DNA of 64,000 bases, taken from JAFGNV01 sp964612485. GTDB taxonomy: Bacteria > Chloroflexota > Anaerolineae > 4572-78 > J111. The notes under the pieces were generated by a model that made no database searches, had not been told where the DNA came from, and saw nothing but the letters and a program-made list of their open reading frames with translations. This document shows positions 35,037 to 42,687 of this stretch, one piece after another. Position numbers and translations under genes: made by a program. How positions within the stretch are numbered: the first letter of the stretch is position 1; the number at the start of each line of letters is the position of its first letter. Location of the stretch: contig CAZTFF010000024.1 in NCBI GenBank assembly GCA_964612485.1, forward strand, positions 1 to 64,000, given 5' to 3'.

Positions 35037-36652
35037 TTATCGCCAACACCGTACACCTCTGTTTGCGGATAAAAGCTGAACCAGCCAAACCAGTAGGCCA
35101 TATGCCCCGGCAACCGGGCCAATGTTTCGCCGCTTTGGTTGACGAGCGCATCATCGGTAACTTGCCATTCGGTGCCGTCTTCATCCATGAGAAGGGTGGT
35201 GCTGTAATCATCGACAGGCGTAAAAACGTGATCGCCGCGTTCATAGGCTTTGGCTCCGTGGCCGCCGTCTTCGTGGATCACCACCAGGTTTTGGCCGGCC
35301 AGGGTATCGTTAACAACCAATTCGTCCTTTAACACCGACAGCGGATAGGCTTTGGGCCGGTTGTCGATCACTTGAGTAAACACCCAGCTCTTGGTGGGCA
35401 GCAGTTGGCTGCGCCGCCAGACCGGGAACATAGTATCGGGGCTGGCAAAATAGTCGGCGTAGGCTGCACCAACGCTGTAATTTCTGCTGAAGCCGGTGTC
35501 AAAGGCCATCACTTTGGTGTCGGGATGCTCGGCGTACCAGGTTTCCCAAATGGTGAGCGTGACCGGCAGGCGTTCCAGTTGAATGCCGCTGCCAACCAAC
35601 GGCCCAAATGCCGGCGTACCCCACAGTTGGTGCCACAGGGTATCGGTCTGGCGGTCGTACATTAGTTTGTTGCTGCGATAGAGAAACCCGGAGGAACCAA
35701 AGGTGAGATAATCTTCAGGTTTGGGCTGCCAGCCCTCTCCGCCGGAGAGCGTGTAACCAGACGGCAAATCATTTTCATCGATGCTTGTCTTGTACAGGAC
35801 CCCTGCACCGCAGAGCGTTCAGTACGCCAGCGAAACAGGTTCGCCGCCCACCACATCGTTGAACATTTCGTGCCAGTCCAGAAAGCGCGCCGGATAGGCT
35901 CGCGTATCGCCGTTGATGCTGACCCCAAACACGCGTTCTTCGGGAACCAGGTAAGCGGCTCCTTCAGGGTCGATCATTTGGGGGTTATCGAGAGCGGGGA
36001 TACCGTCTACGGGCACACCGCCCCAGACAATCTCTTCCGGCCGGGAGTCCGGGGCAATGCGCACATCTTCATGAATGAAGCGCAAAAAATTGGGGTCAAT
36101 TTGAGCAAAAAGGTTGGCTTTGAAGCTCACATATCCCTCGAAACCCTCGATTTCGGGATTTTGGCCGGTCCATTCTACCCAGGCAAACCACTCCGGGGGA
36201 AGTTCTTGGCCGGTCAGGGCGTTCAGCGTTTGTCCAATCTCTACCCGGAAGCCTCGCTGGTACCGCAGCACATCGATCAACCCGGCCACAAAACGGGTGT
36301 CGCCGGAGTCTTCAATCTTATCCAATATGGCCCGCGCCTCTTCCCTGGTGGAGATTTCAAAGAGAAGCTGGTTCAAAAGATCGGCATGATCCAGCGTTTC
36401 GGTGGCCGGCAGGGGGGCTGTGGGGGTGGCCGGTTCCGGGGTAGAGGTTGGCTCGGTGTTGGACGAGGTTGCGACTGATGGTTGGGTTGGGGTGATGCGC
36501 GTTGATGTTGGCGTTGGTTCATTGTTGGCCGAGGCTGGTACAGGTGATGGCGTTGAGATCGCTTGCGGCGCGCCGGTGGCAGCCGCGCAGCCTGTGGCCC
36601 CAATAATTATCAGGATCAGGGCAATAAGTTTTAACAACACAATAACTCTCAT
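35033..36652 (-). CDS. DUF3179 lipoprotein, probable selenoprotein with in-frame UGA
   Basis: One open gene of 539 residues if the UGA at 35819-35821 is read through. N-terminal lipoprotein signal (lipobox A-T-G-C near residue 22), a Pro/Thr/Ser-rich linker, then a DUF3179 domain. Before the UGA the frame reads V-V-G-G-E-P-V-S-L-A-Y; after it T-L-C-G-A-G-V-L-Y, then L-T-F-G-S-S-G-F-L-Y and M-Y-D-R-Q-T-D-T-L-W. DUF3179 relatives have a cysteine pair (C-P-L-C) here, so the UGA replaces the first cysteine, giving U-x-x-C. Frame, length and conservation are intact on both sides. A hairpin follows. The alternative is a recent nonsense mutation. Selenocysteine itself is an inference. Confidence 0.7.
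35792..35808 (-). promoter_or_regulatory. Candidate SECIS hairpin in the DUF3179 gene
   Basis: Starting 11 nt after the UGA on the minus strand, GTGCAGG pairs with CCTGTAC (one G-U pair) around a GGU loop. The loop guanines are at +18 and +19. In E. coli fdhF the apical loop also contains GGU, at about +19 to +21, on a stem with a similar GGU-GCAGG text. It lacks a clear bulged U. Confidence 0.5.
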
Positions 36653-36722
36653 TTGAACTCACATTTTACTATCTTGAAATTATGTTTAAATTATCAAAAA
36701 GAAATTACAGAAATCTTACCGG

Positions 36723-37376
36723 ATGATGAAAATGAATATTATGCTCATTCACGGCCAGGGCCGCACGCCGCTTTCTATGGCCGCATTGGGCTGGCGATTG
36801 AGCCGGCAGCAGGTCAATGTTCACTATTTTGGCTACGCTACCTATTTTCAAACCTTTGACGACATTGTGCAGCGATTTGTTCGCACGATCCGGGCTGAAG
36901 TGGGTGATGCGCCGTATGCCATTGTGAGCCATTCCCTGGGCGGCATCATTACCCGGGCCGCGCTGCCCGCGTTGTCTGACCACGCGCCCCGGCATCTGGT
37001 GATGCTCGCGCCGCCCAACCACCCCAGCCGAATTGCCAAAATGATGCGCTCCAACTCGCTGTACCGCCTGGCTACCTGGGATTGCGGCCAAAAGCTGGCC
37101 GATGATGAGTTTTATGATTGTTTGCCTGCGCCCGCCGTGCCAACCACCATCATCGCCGGCACCAATCGGGTTGACGGCTTGTGGCAGCAAGTTGTTTTTG
37201 GCGACGACGAAAAAATAAACGATGGTATTTTGTCATTGGATGAGACCCGCTTGGAAACTGCGGCAGAGTTTGTGCAAGTGCCGTCGCGGCACGGGTTTAT
37301 TATGAATTCCAAAGAAGTTGCCGATATTGTGCTGCGGACCTTACGGAATGGAGACGTCAAACCACCAGGCCGGTAA
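36723..37376 (+). CDS. Alpha/beta hydrolase
   Basis: 217 residues. I-H-G-Q-G-R near residue 8 provides the oxyanion loop, S-H-S-L-G-G near residue 68 the nucleophile serine, and S-R-H-G-F near residue 193 the catalytic histidine. It belongs to the lipase-like/PGAP1-like small hydrolases; substrate unknown. No signal peptide, so cytoplasmic. Three close ATG choices exist at the start (36723, 36726, 36732). A terminator follows at 37480. Confidence 0.82.
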   Translation: MMKMNIMLIHGQGRTPLSMAALGWRLSRQQVNVHYFGYATYFQTFDDIVQRFVRTIRAEVGDAPYAIVSHSLGGIITRAALPALSDHAPRHLVMLAPPNHPSRIAKMMRSNSLYRLATWDCGQKLADDEFYDCLPAPAVPTTIIAGTNRVDGLWQQVVFGDDEKINDGILSLDETRLETAAEFVQVPSRHGFIMNSKEVADIVLRTLRNGDVKPPGR

Positions 37377-37479
37377 TTTCCCCAAAAATCTTAACCCAAT
37401 TTGGCAATTCAAAATCTCCCGGCTAAAATCTTTTATGGCAAGATTCTTCTGGGGGGCAAAGAAGAACTCTAACTCCTTG

Positions 37480-37507
37480 GCGCTCTTGTTGAGCGCTTTT
37501 CTTTTTT
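37480..37507 (+). terminator. Rho-independent terminator
   Basis: GCGCTC (37480-37485) pairs with GAGCGC (37491-37496) around TTGTT, followed by TTTTCTTTTTT. It ends the hydrolase transcript. Confidence 0.75.
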
Positions 37508-37589
37508 GCGATGAAGATACTGCATCATCATTATTCCTATCTCTTTCTTGCATTCATTCCTGTTTTCCCCCAATAAAATTTCAGAGTTG

Positions 37590-37730
37590 ATGATTCTGAA
37601 AACATTTCTTGATGCGTTTCAATTGCAGTCGGATATATTCTTTATAATTGTGTTCTTTATTCTGCCACTGATCTTTATTCACTGGTTGGCCATAAGAACA
37701 GACCAAAAAGCAGAAGAAAAAAGGCTGTAA
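37590..37730 (+). CDS. Small membrane protein, 46 residues
   Basis: Begins M-I-L-K-T-F and has one strongly hydrophobic helix (about residues 13-31) followed by a charged tail, R-T-D-Q-K-A-E-E-K-R-L. No family recognised. It lies 49 bases before the DUF411 gene in the same direction and may share its transcript. The start is uncertain; there is only a weak ribosome site. Confidence 0.45.
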   Translation: MILKTFLDAFQLQSDIFFIIVFFILPLIFIHWLAIRTDQKAEEKRL

Positions 37731-37779
37731 TGCTGAAAAGTAAAGCGTAATCAATTTTATGATTCCAGGAGAAAAGATA

Positions 37780-38253
37780 ATGAAGCGAGTTTTCATATTT
37801 AGTCTCTTTCTGTTATTTGTGGCTGCGTGCGCCGGCCCGGCGGCAACCCCGTCCCCGGCAGAAACCGGCGCTATGGACATCACCGTCTTTAGATCACCCA
37901 CCTGAGGGTGCTGCGGCGACTGGATTGCGTACATGGAACAAAACGGTTACTCCGCCAGGGTAGAAAATGTGCAAAATCTGGCGGATGTAAAAGCCCGGTA
38001 CCAGGTTCCGCCGCAACTTCAGGCTTGCCATACCGCCATCGTTGATGGCTACATTATTGAAGGGCATGTGCCGGTAACGGAAATTAAACGACTCGTGACC
38101 GAACGCCCCAACATTGCCGGTCTATCTGTGCCCGGCATGCCCGGGGGCTCGCCCGGTATGGAAGTTTCCGGCGCTGAAGCGCAACCGTTTGAGGTGATTG
38201 CGTTTGACACATCCGGCAACACTGAAATTTTTGCCCGTTATCCGGGTGAATAG
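37780..38253 (+). CDS. DUF411 copper-associated lipoprotein, probable selenoprotein with in-frame UGA
   Basis: One reading frame of 157 residues if UGA at 37903-37905 is read through. The ATG at 37780 follows GGAGAAAAG. Lipoprotein signal peptide with L-F-V-A-A-C (Cys 17), then M-D-I-T-V-F-R-S-P-T, UGA, G-C-C-G-D-W. DUF411 proteins have C-G-C-C at this spot, so UGA replaces the first cysteine. The rest is fully conserved: V-K-A-R-Y, C-H-T-A-I-V-D-G-Y, I-E-G-H-V-P and G-L-S-V-P-G-M-P-G-G-S-P-G-M-E. DUF411 members are linked to copper handling. A UGA read only as stop would leave a 41-residue peptide, or an internally started protein at 37933 lacking signal and metal motif. Confidence 0.75.
37908..37932 (+). 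promoter_or_regulatory. Candidate SECIS hairpin in the DUF411 gene
   Basis: From +3 to +27 after the UGA, GUGC-(U)-GCGG can pair with UUGCGUAC (with G-U pairs), leaving a single bulged U and an 8-nt apical loop CGACUGGA whose GG is at +17/+18. Bulged U and loop guanine are features of bacterial SECIS elements; the stem is weaker than in the DUF3179 gene. Confidence 0.35.
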
Positions 38254-38290
38254 AACCATTGAATTTTCTACAAGCAGGGCAGATAAAAAG

Positions 38291-38680
38291 ATGAATCTCA
38301 TTGGAATGAGCGTTGTCCGTCACACGCGCAACTATGAAGCCATGCTCCGTTTTTACGGGGATAGCCTGGGCATGAACGTGGTGGAAGCGTGGGATGAGCC
38401 TGAAAATCGCGGCACGCTCTTTTCACCGGGCGAAAAGGTTGGCAGCGCCGTGATCGAAATCCTTGAATTAGGGAAAGAAGCCGTGCCTGGGGTGAAGCCG
38501 GTTAACGTGGTGCTCAGCCTTGAAATTGACAATGTGGACGCATGGCACGAACAATTGCTCGGAATCGGGATACCTATTGCCCGCGGGCTGGAAGATGCGC
38601 CCTGGGGACATCGCTCTTTTGGCGTGGATGACCCCGATGGATTTCGGATATGGTTTTATCAAGATGTTGGAAACAGTTGA
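38291..38680 (+). CDS. VOC (glyoxalase/bleomycin-resistance) family protein
   Basis: 129 residues. It has the beta-alpha-beta-beta-beta pattern with V-V-R-H-T-R-N-Y near residue 8, F-Y-G-D-S-L-G-M-N-V near residue 20 and D-P-D-G-F-R-I-W-F near residue 115, including the metal-ligand-like H and E positions. Substrate unknown. The ATG at 38291 begins the conserved fold; the longer frame upstream overlaps DUF411 and is not family-like. Confidence 0.85.
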   Translation: MNLIGMSVVRHTRNYEAMLRFYGDSLGMNVVEAWDEPENRGTLFSPGEKVGSAVIEILELGKEAVPGVKPVNVVLSLEIDNVDAWHEQLLGIGIPIARGLEDAPWGHRSFGVDDPDGFRIWFYQDVGNS

Positions 38681-38720
38681 AACAATTTTTATCCACAAAA
38701 ATGAAAGGGGAAAATTTATA

Positions 38721-39116
38721 ATGAATAATGCACTTTGGATTTTACAATTTTTGTTGGGCATCTACTTTTTCTTTGTCGGGGTGAACCATTTTATTGTGCC
38801 CCCCGGCTTGCCCGAGGCTATGAGCTGGATGTACGAGCTTCCGCCCTGGCTGCATGTTTTTAGTGGAACAGCCGAAATTTTGGCCGGGCTGGGCTTGATC
38901 CTGCCGGCCGTCACCAAAATCCAGACCCGCCTGGTGCCTTTGGCAGCAGCAGGGTTGGTGTTGGTAATGATCGGGGCTATGGTGTGGCATCTGCAACGCG
39001 GTGAAATGGGCAATATTTTTCTGAATCTGTTTCTGGCAGCACTGGCCGGCTTTGTGGCCTATGGCCGCTGGCGTCTGGTTCCGCTGCGGGATCGGAGCGC
39101 ATCACCGGAGTCTTAA
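38721..39116 (+). CDS. DoxX-like membrane protein
   Basis: 131 residues, four transmembrane helices. G-I-Y-F-F-F-V-G-V-N-H-F near residue 10 and A-E-I-L-A-G-L-G-L near residue 53 match the DoxX/DoxD-like superfamily. Relatives act in quinone-linked redox or thiosulfate metabolism, but many have unknown roles. AGGGGA precedes the ATG at 38721. Confidence 0.83.
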   Translation: MNNALWILQFLLGIYFFFVGVNHFIVPPGLPEAMSWMYELPPWLHVFSGTAEILAGLGLILPAVTKIQTRLVPLAAAGLVLVMIGAMVWHLQRGEMGNIFLNLFLAALAGFVAYGRWRLVPLRDRSASPES

Positions 39117-39213
39117 AACCACAACGGTGTAGAAGGGAAATCTAGACGGAATTTGCCTGCCCATCCCCCTGTGGTTATTATAGGGGCGCAAATTTTAAAA
39201 AGAGGGTGGCTCT

Positions 39214-40365
39214 ATGCGCTATCTCGTCGCCTTTATTCTTATTTCCCTGCTCTGGCTGGGGTATTCATTTGTCCTGAGCGCATTCTCCAGTTTTGAAATC
39301 ATGAGCGGCCTTGCCGCCGGGGGAATCGGCGCGGGCGCGCTCTATTTATTTGACCGCTATCTCAAACCGCGGCATCCGCGAGCGGAGCGGTACCTGCTCG
39401 GCGCTGTGCTGGTCATTCTGTTGATGATTCTGGCAGCGGCAACATGGTTGTGGTTCAAACCGCTGCCGGTTGAAACATTGGCCACGGTCTCGACTCAACC
39501 CGCGCTTGATTACGATGAAGCGGCGATTCGCGTAGAGAAAATGCAGGCCGGCGAAGAAGACGATATCCTGCCCGCCTGCCGCACCCAATTATTGACCCAC
39601 GGCCAAAAAACCGATAAAGCCATTGTTTTTCTGCACGGCCTGACCAACTGCCCCGCCCAATTCAACGAAGTTGCCCCCTTGTTTTTTGAACAAGGTTACA
39701 ACGTTTTTATCCCCCTGATGCCCTGCCACGGTTACACCGACCGTATGCGTACCGACCAATCGCAACTGACCGCCGAGCAATTGGTTGCCTACAGCAACCA
39801 GGTGGCAGACATCGTCCAGGGATTGGGTAACGAAATCACCGTGGTTGGTTTTTCGGCGGGCGGGGTGCTGGCCGCGTGGATGGCCCAAAATCGGACCGAT
39901 ATTGACCACGTAGTGCTCATTTCGCCGGTATTGGGGCTGGCCTCGGTGCCGGTCTCTCTCACCGACTTTGCCGCTAAAACTCTGCTGGCCCTGCCCGATT
40001 TTTACGTGTGGTGGAATCCGGCGGAAAAAGAAGATTTGCCGGGGTTAGGCAGCCCCCGTTTCTCCTCACACGCGTTGGCCCACCTGCTGCGGCTGAGCGA
40101 ATCGGTGCAACAGCAGGCCGAAGAACAGCCTCCGCAGGTAGACAGTATTGTGGCGATCACCAACGAATTCGATTTTGGTGTCAGTCGGGATGAGGTGGCC
40201 GATTTGGCCGAACGGTGGGAACAACATGGCGTTCCGGTGGAAACCTACACCATCCCCTGGGACAACCTGTGGACTCACGATTTTATTGACCCCAATGTCC
40301 CTCAGAATCAACCGGAGGTCGTCAACCCATTATTGCTTGAAGTCATCACCACTCAAGTGGAATGA
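39214..40365 (+). CDS. Alpha/beta hydrolase with N-terminal membrane helices (S33-like)
   Basis: 383 residues. Three hydrophobic N-terminal segments (about 1-85) precede an alpha/beta hydrolase domain with F-L-H-G-L-T near residue 141 and the nucleophile motif G-F-S-A-G-G near residue 211. The catalytic H is probably in W-T-H-D-F near residue 352. It resembles serine aminopeptidase/monoacylglycerol-lipase-type enzymes facing the outside of the membrane; substrate unknown. AGAGGG precedes the start. Confidence 0.8.
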   Translation: MRYLVAFILISLLWLGYSFVLSAFSSFEIMSGLAAGGIGAGALYLFDRYLKPRHPRAERYLLGAVLVILLMILAAATWLWFKPLPVETLATVSTQPALDYDEAAIRVEKMQAGEEDDILPACRTQLLTHGQKTDKAIVFLHGLTNCPAQFNEVAPLFFEQGYNVFIPLMPCHGYTDRMRTDQSQLTAEQLVAYSNQVADIVQGLGNEITVVGFSAGGVLAAWMAQNRTDIDHVVLISPVLGLASVPVSLTDFAAKTLLALPDFYVWWNPAEKEDLPGLGSPRFSSHALAHLLRLSESVQQQAEEQPPQVDSIVAITNEFDFGVSRDEVADLAERWEQHGVPVETYTIPWDNLWTHDFIDPNVPQNQPEVVNPLLLEVITTQVE

Positions 40366-40781
40366 CCGTTCTCCCGGCAGGCTTTACAAAGGCCAAAGAT
40401 ACTGATGTGATCGGTACGGGCTTCAAAGCCGTATTGTGTTTCCAGCCTGGCTCGGACCGGCTCCAATACATCGTCGCAAAATTCTTCCACCCTGCCGCAC
40501 GTCTCACACACCAGATGGTGGTGAGAACAGTGATCTTTTAGGGCAAAAAAGGTTCGTTCCCGGCCCAGGTTGGTTTGGGTCATCAGGTTGAGATCTTGCA
40601 GCAGTTCCAGGGTGCGGTAGATAGTCGCCAGATTGATGTAAGGGTTCACCTGCTGCACCTCTTCAAAAATATCCTCGGCGGTGATATGGCCGTCCAGTTT
40701 TTCAATCGCCTCAAAGATAATGGCCCGCTGCGGCGTCATTCGCAGCCCTTCGGCCTTTAATGCATTGATTAATTCACTCAT
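40353..40781 (-). CDS. Fur-family regulator, probable Nur (nickel) type
   Basis: 142 residues. Winged-helix N-terminal domain with R-M-T-P-Q-R-A-I-I (about residue 14) and N-L-A-T-I-Y-R-T-L-E (about 50); C-terminal metal domain with H-H-H-L-V-C-E-T-C and a second C-K-A-C near residue 132 for structural zinc. Fur, Zur, PerR and Nur cannot be told apart by residues alone. However, its own promoter carries TTGCAA-N5-TTGCAA, the spacing and text known for the Streptomyces Nur box. The gene is convergent with the hydrolase and overlaps its end. Confidence 0.88.
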   Translation of the reverse strand: MSELINALKAEGLRMTPQRAIIFEAIEKLDGHITAEDIFEEVQQVNPYINLATIYRTLELLQDLNLMTQTNLGRERTFFALKDHCSHHHLVCETCGRVEEFCDDVLEPVRARLETQYGFEARTDHISIFGLCKACRENGHST

Positions 40782-40814
40782 TTGTCATCCTTATTGAGAG
40801 TAGCTGCAACTGCG

Positions 40815-40843
40815 ATTCTATCACAGTTGCAACCCTGTTGCAA
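40815..40843 (-). promoter_or_regulatory. Promoter of the Fur-family gene with Nur-type box
   Basis: On the minus strand, -35 TTGCAA (40838-40843) and -10 TAGAAT (40815-40820) are separated by 17 bases. The palindromic halves TTGCAA at 40838-40843 and 40827-40832 are five bases apart and cover the -35 and spacer, where a repressor would block polymerase. A further TGCAACTG/CAGTTGCA inverted pair covers the -10. This fits autoregulation. Confidence 0.6.
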
Positions 40844-40877
40844 ACGGCACCCCGGCCGCAAACGGCACCCCGGCTGC
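40840..40877. repeat. Short tandem repeat GCAAACGGCACCCCGGC/T
   Basis: Two near-identical copies of GCAAACGGCACCCCGGC run head to tail, followed by a partial third start (GCAAATAAA). They lie just upstream of the Fur-family promoter. Confidence 0.6.
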
Positions 40878-40882
40878 AAATA

Positions 40883-40922
40883 AAAATCCGAAGAGAGTTC
40901 AACTCTCTTCGGATTTTGTTTT
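40883..40922. terminator. Strong bidirectional terminator
   Basis: AAAATCCGAAGAGAG (40883-40897) and CTCTCTTCGGATTTT (40903-40917) pair perfectly around TTCAA, with A-run on one side and T-run on the other. It can stop the SIMPL transcript on the minus strand. Confidence 0.8.
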
Positions 40923-41000
40923 TCTTGCCAAAATCTCTGCGCGTTTGGCGTTCTCTGCGGTCAATTTCCGACTCGTAGCAAAAGTGAGATACGCTCCGCG

Positions 41001-41771
41001 CTATTGTAAAATAGCGTAGGTGATCTGTAACTGCGATGTCACCGTCACGTCGCCGGGCGATATGGGGCCGCCCCCGCCGGCGCCGCCTTGTTGGGCGGCG
41101 CCGTAGGATTGCTCGCTGATGAAGTAAGCGCCCTGGTCCACCACCTCGCTGATATTGACCACCTGCCCCACGGCCACACCGTTGAGTTCGGCCAGTTCTT
41201 CAGCCTTGGCCTTGGCCGTGTCCACGGCCAAGGCCCGGGCCTCCGATTGCAGGCTGCCGGTATCAGACAGGCGAAATTCTACGCTGTTGATGCTGTTGGC
41301 CCCGGCCTCAATAGCCACACCTAAAATTTGGGTCACATTGTCCAGATCGCGGATCGTTACTTGCATATTGTTGCTCACCTGGTACTGTACCTGGTCAGAC
41401 GGGCCTTGCGGGCCGTAGGGCCGCTCGACATATACGCTGTAATAAGAAGTCTGAATGTCCTTCTCGGCGATGCCCTCACCTTTGAGCGCGGCCAGCAGGT
41501 TGTTCATATCCTGCGTCGCCTTTTCGGTGGCTACTTTTACGTCGGAGTCGATCACCTGCACGCCCAGGTGAACCGTGGCGATGTCGGGTGAGGCGCTGAC
41601 CTGGCCTTCGCCCACCACGGTGATGGTGCGCGGCAGCGTTTCCGCCCCTTGCTGCATTGGGCCGGCCTGGGCAACCGGGGTATCGATCTGAATCTGCCCG
41701 ACGGCAGCCAGACCGATCAACAGGCCCAGGGTTAAACCAATTGTCATAAAAAATATTGTTTTAGCCTTCAT
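41001..41771 (-). CDS. SIMPL domain (DUF541) exported protein
   Basis: 256 residues. An N-terminal signal-anchor (about 1-27) is followed by the SIMPL/DUF541 domain beginning T-I-T-V-V-G-E-G-Q-V-S-A-S-P-D. It contains Y-S-V-Y (about 125), V-S-N-N-M-Q-V-T-I near 145, and a glycine-rich stretch before the end. Relatives are periplasmic or surface proteins linked to oxidative stress; the biochemical role is unknown. The ATG at 41769-41771, with GGAGTG upstream, was chosen; a 61-residue longer frame includes a terminator hairpin. Confidence 0.88.
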   Translation of the reverse strand: MKAKTIFFMTIGLTLGLLIGLAAVGQIQIDTPVAQAGPMQQGAETLPRTITVVGEGQVSASPDIATVHLGVQVIDSDVKVATEKATQDMNNLLAALKGEGIAEKDIQTSYYSVYVERPYGPQGPSDQVQYQVSNNMQVTIRDLDNVTQILGVAIEAGANSINSVEFRLSDTGSLQSEARALAVDTAKAKAEELAELNGVAVGQVVNISEVVDQGAYFISEQSYGAAQQGGAGGGGPISPGDVTVTSQLQITYAILQ

Positions 41772-41865
41772 GGTAAAATACACTCCTTTTTTGAAAAAGT
41801 TGATAGATGTTGAATGGTTAAGACGCCCGGAATGGACAAAAGGTTCCAGCCTGGCGTAAAAAAAC

Positions 41866-41889
41866 AGGGATACGATTACTCGTATCCCT
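41866..41889 (-). terminator. Rho-independent terminator after rpe
   Basis: AGGGATACGA (41866-41875) pairs perfectly with TCGTATCCCT (41880-41889). On the minus strand it is followed by GTTTTTTT, so it ends the leftward rpe transcript. Confidence 0.75.
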
Positions 41890-41987
41890 AATTTATGGAT
41901 GATTCTATCACAAATTTGAAGGCTATGCCTGCTTTTCAACCAACGGTTCACCAATGGCCGGGGCGTTGGTTGTTTGTGGGTGATTCG

Positions 41988-42653
41988 TTATCCCGGTAAA
42001 TGCCGGCGCAACTGTTCAATATTTTCTGGGACCGGCGCTTTGTTGTTGAATACCGCCGATCCGGCCACCAGCACGGTTGCGCCGGCGCCCGCTATTTCGG
42101 CGATGGTGTCGGTGTTAACCCCACCGTCTACCTCAATTTCAGCCGCCGAACCAATCTCATCCAGCATTTTGCGCAGCCGGGCGATTTTCGGCGTGCTGGC
42201 AGGAATATAACTCTGGCCGCCATACCCCGGGTTCACCGACATGATCAGTACCAGATCAACCTCCGGCAGCACTTCTTCCAGCGTAGAGAGCGGCGTGCCC
42301 GGGTTCAAGGTGACGCCTGGTTTGCAGCCGGCCTCGCGAATTTGCTGGAGGGTGCGGTGCAAATGGGGGCAAGTTTCCACATGGACGGTGATGTAGTCAG
42401 CTCCGGCCCGGGCAAAATTCTCCACGTAGCGGTCCGGGTTTCCTATCATCAAATGCACATCCAGCGGCAAGTTGGTTACAGGCCGCAGCGCGTTAACTAC
42501 CAGCGGCCCGATAGTGATGTTGGGCACAAAATGGCCGTCCATCACATCAACGTGGATCCAATCGGCGCCGCCGGCTTCGGCCTCCTGCACGTGCGCGCCC
42601 AGCCGGGCAAAGTCGGCGGAGAGAATGGAGGGAGCAATTTTGATTTGTCGCAT
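41988..42653 (-). CDS. rpe: Ribulose-phosphate 3-epimerase
   Basis: Interconverts ribulose 5-phosphate and xylulose 5-phosphate in the pentose phosphate pathway (EC 5.1.3.1). 221 residues, normal. TIM-barrel motifs: A-P-S-I-L-S-A-D-F near the start, H-V-D-V-M-D-G-H-F-V-P-N-I near residue 35, H-L-M-I near 66, V-N-P-G-Y-G-G-Q near 140 and V-D-G-G-V-N near 175, including metal-binding H and D residues. It is followed by the terminator at 41866. Confidence 0.96.
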   Translation of the reverse strand: MRQIKIAPSILSADFARLGAHVQEAEAGGADWIHVDVMDGHFVPNITIGPLVVNALRPVTNLPLDVHLMIGNPDRYVENFARAGADYITVHVETCPHLHRTLQQIREAGCKPGVTLNPGTPLSTLEEVLPEVDLVLIMSVNPGYGGQSYIPASTPKIARLRKMLDEIGSAAEIEVDGGVNTDTIAEIAGAGATVLVAGSAVFNNKAPVPENIEQLRRHLPG

Positions 42654-42687
42654 GGTGTATTCCTTTTTTGAGGTTTCAAAAATTCAA

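Noticed and set aside
35033..38253. General reassignment of UGA to an amino acid
   Set aside because: UGA ends many normal genes here (for example FkbM, nosY, cbiO, the baeRF gene), so only site-specific recoding is considered.
40840..40877. GCAAACGGCACCCCGG tandem as a CRISPR or origin iteron
   Set aside because: Only two full copies, no DnaA box or replication gene nearby.
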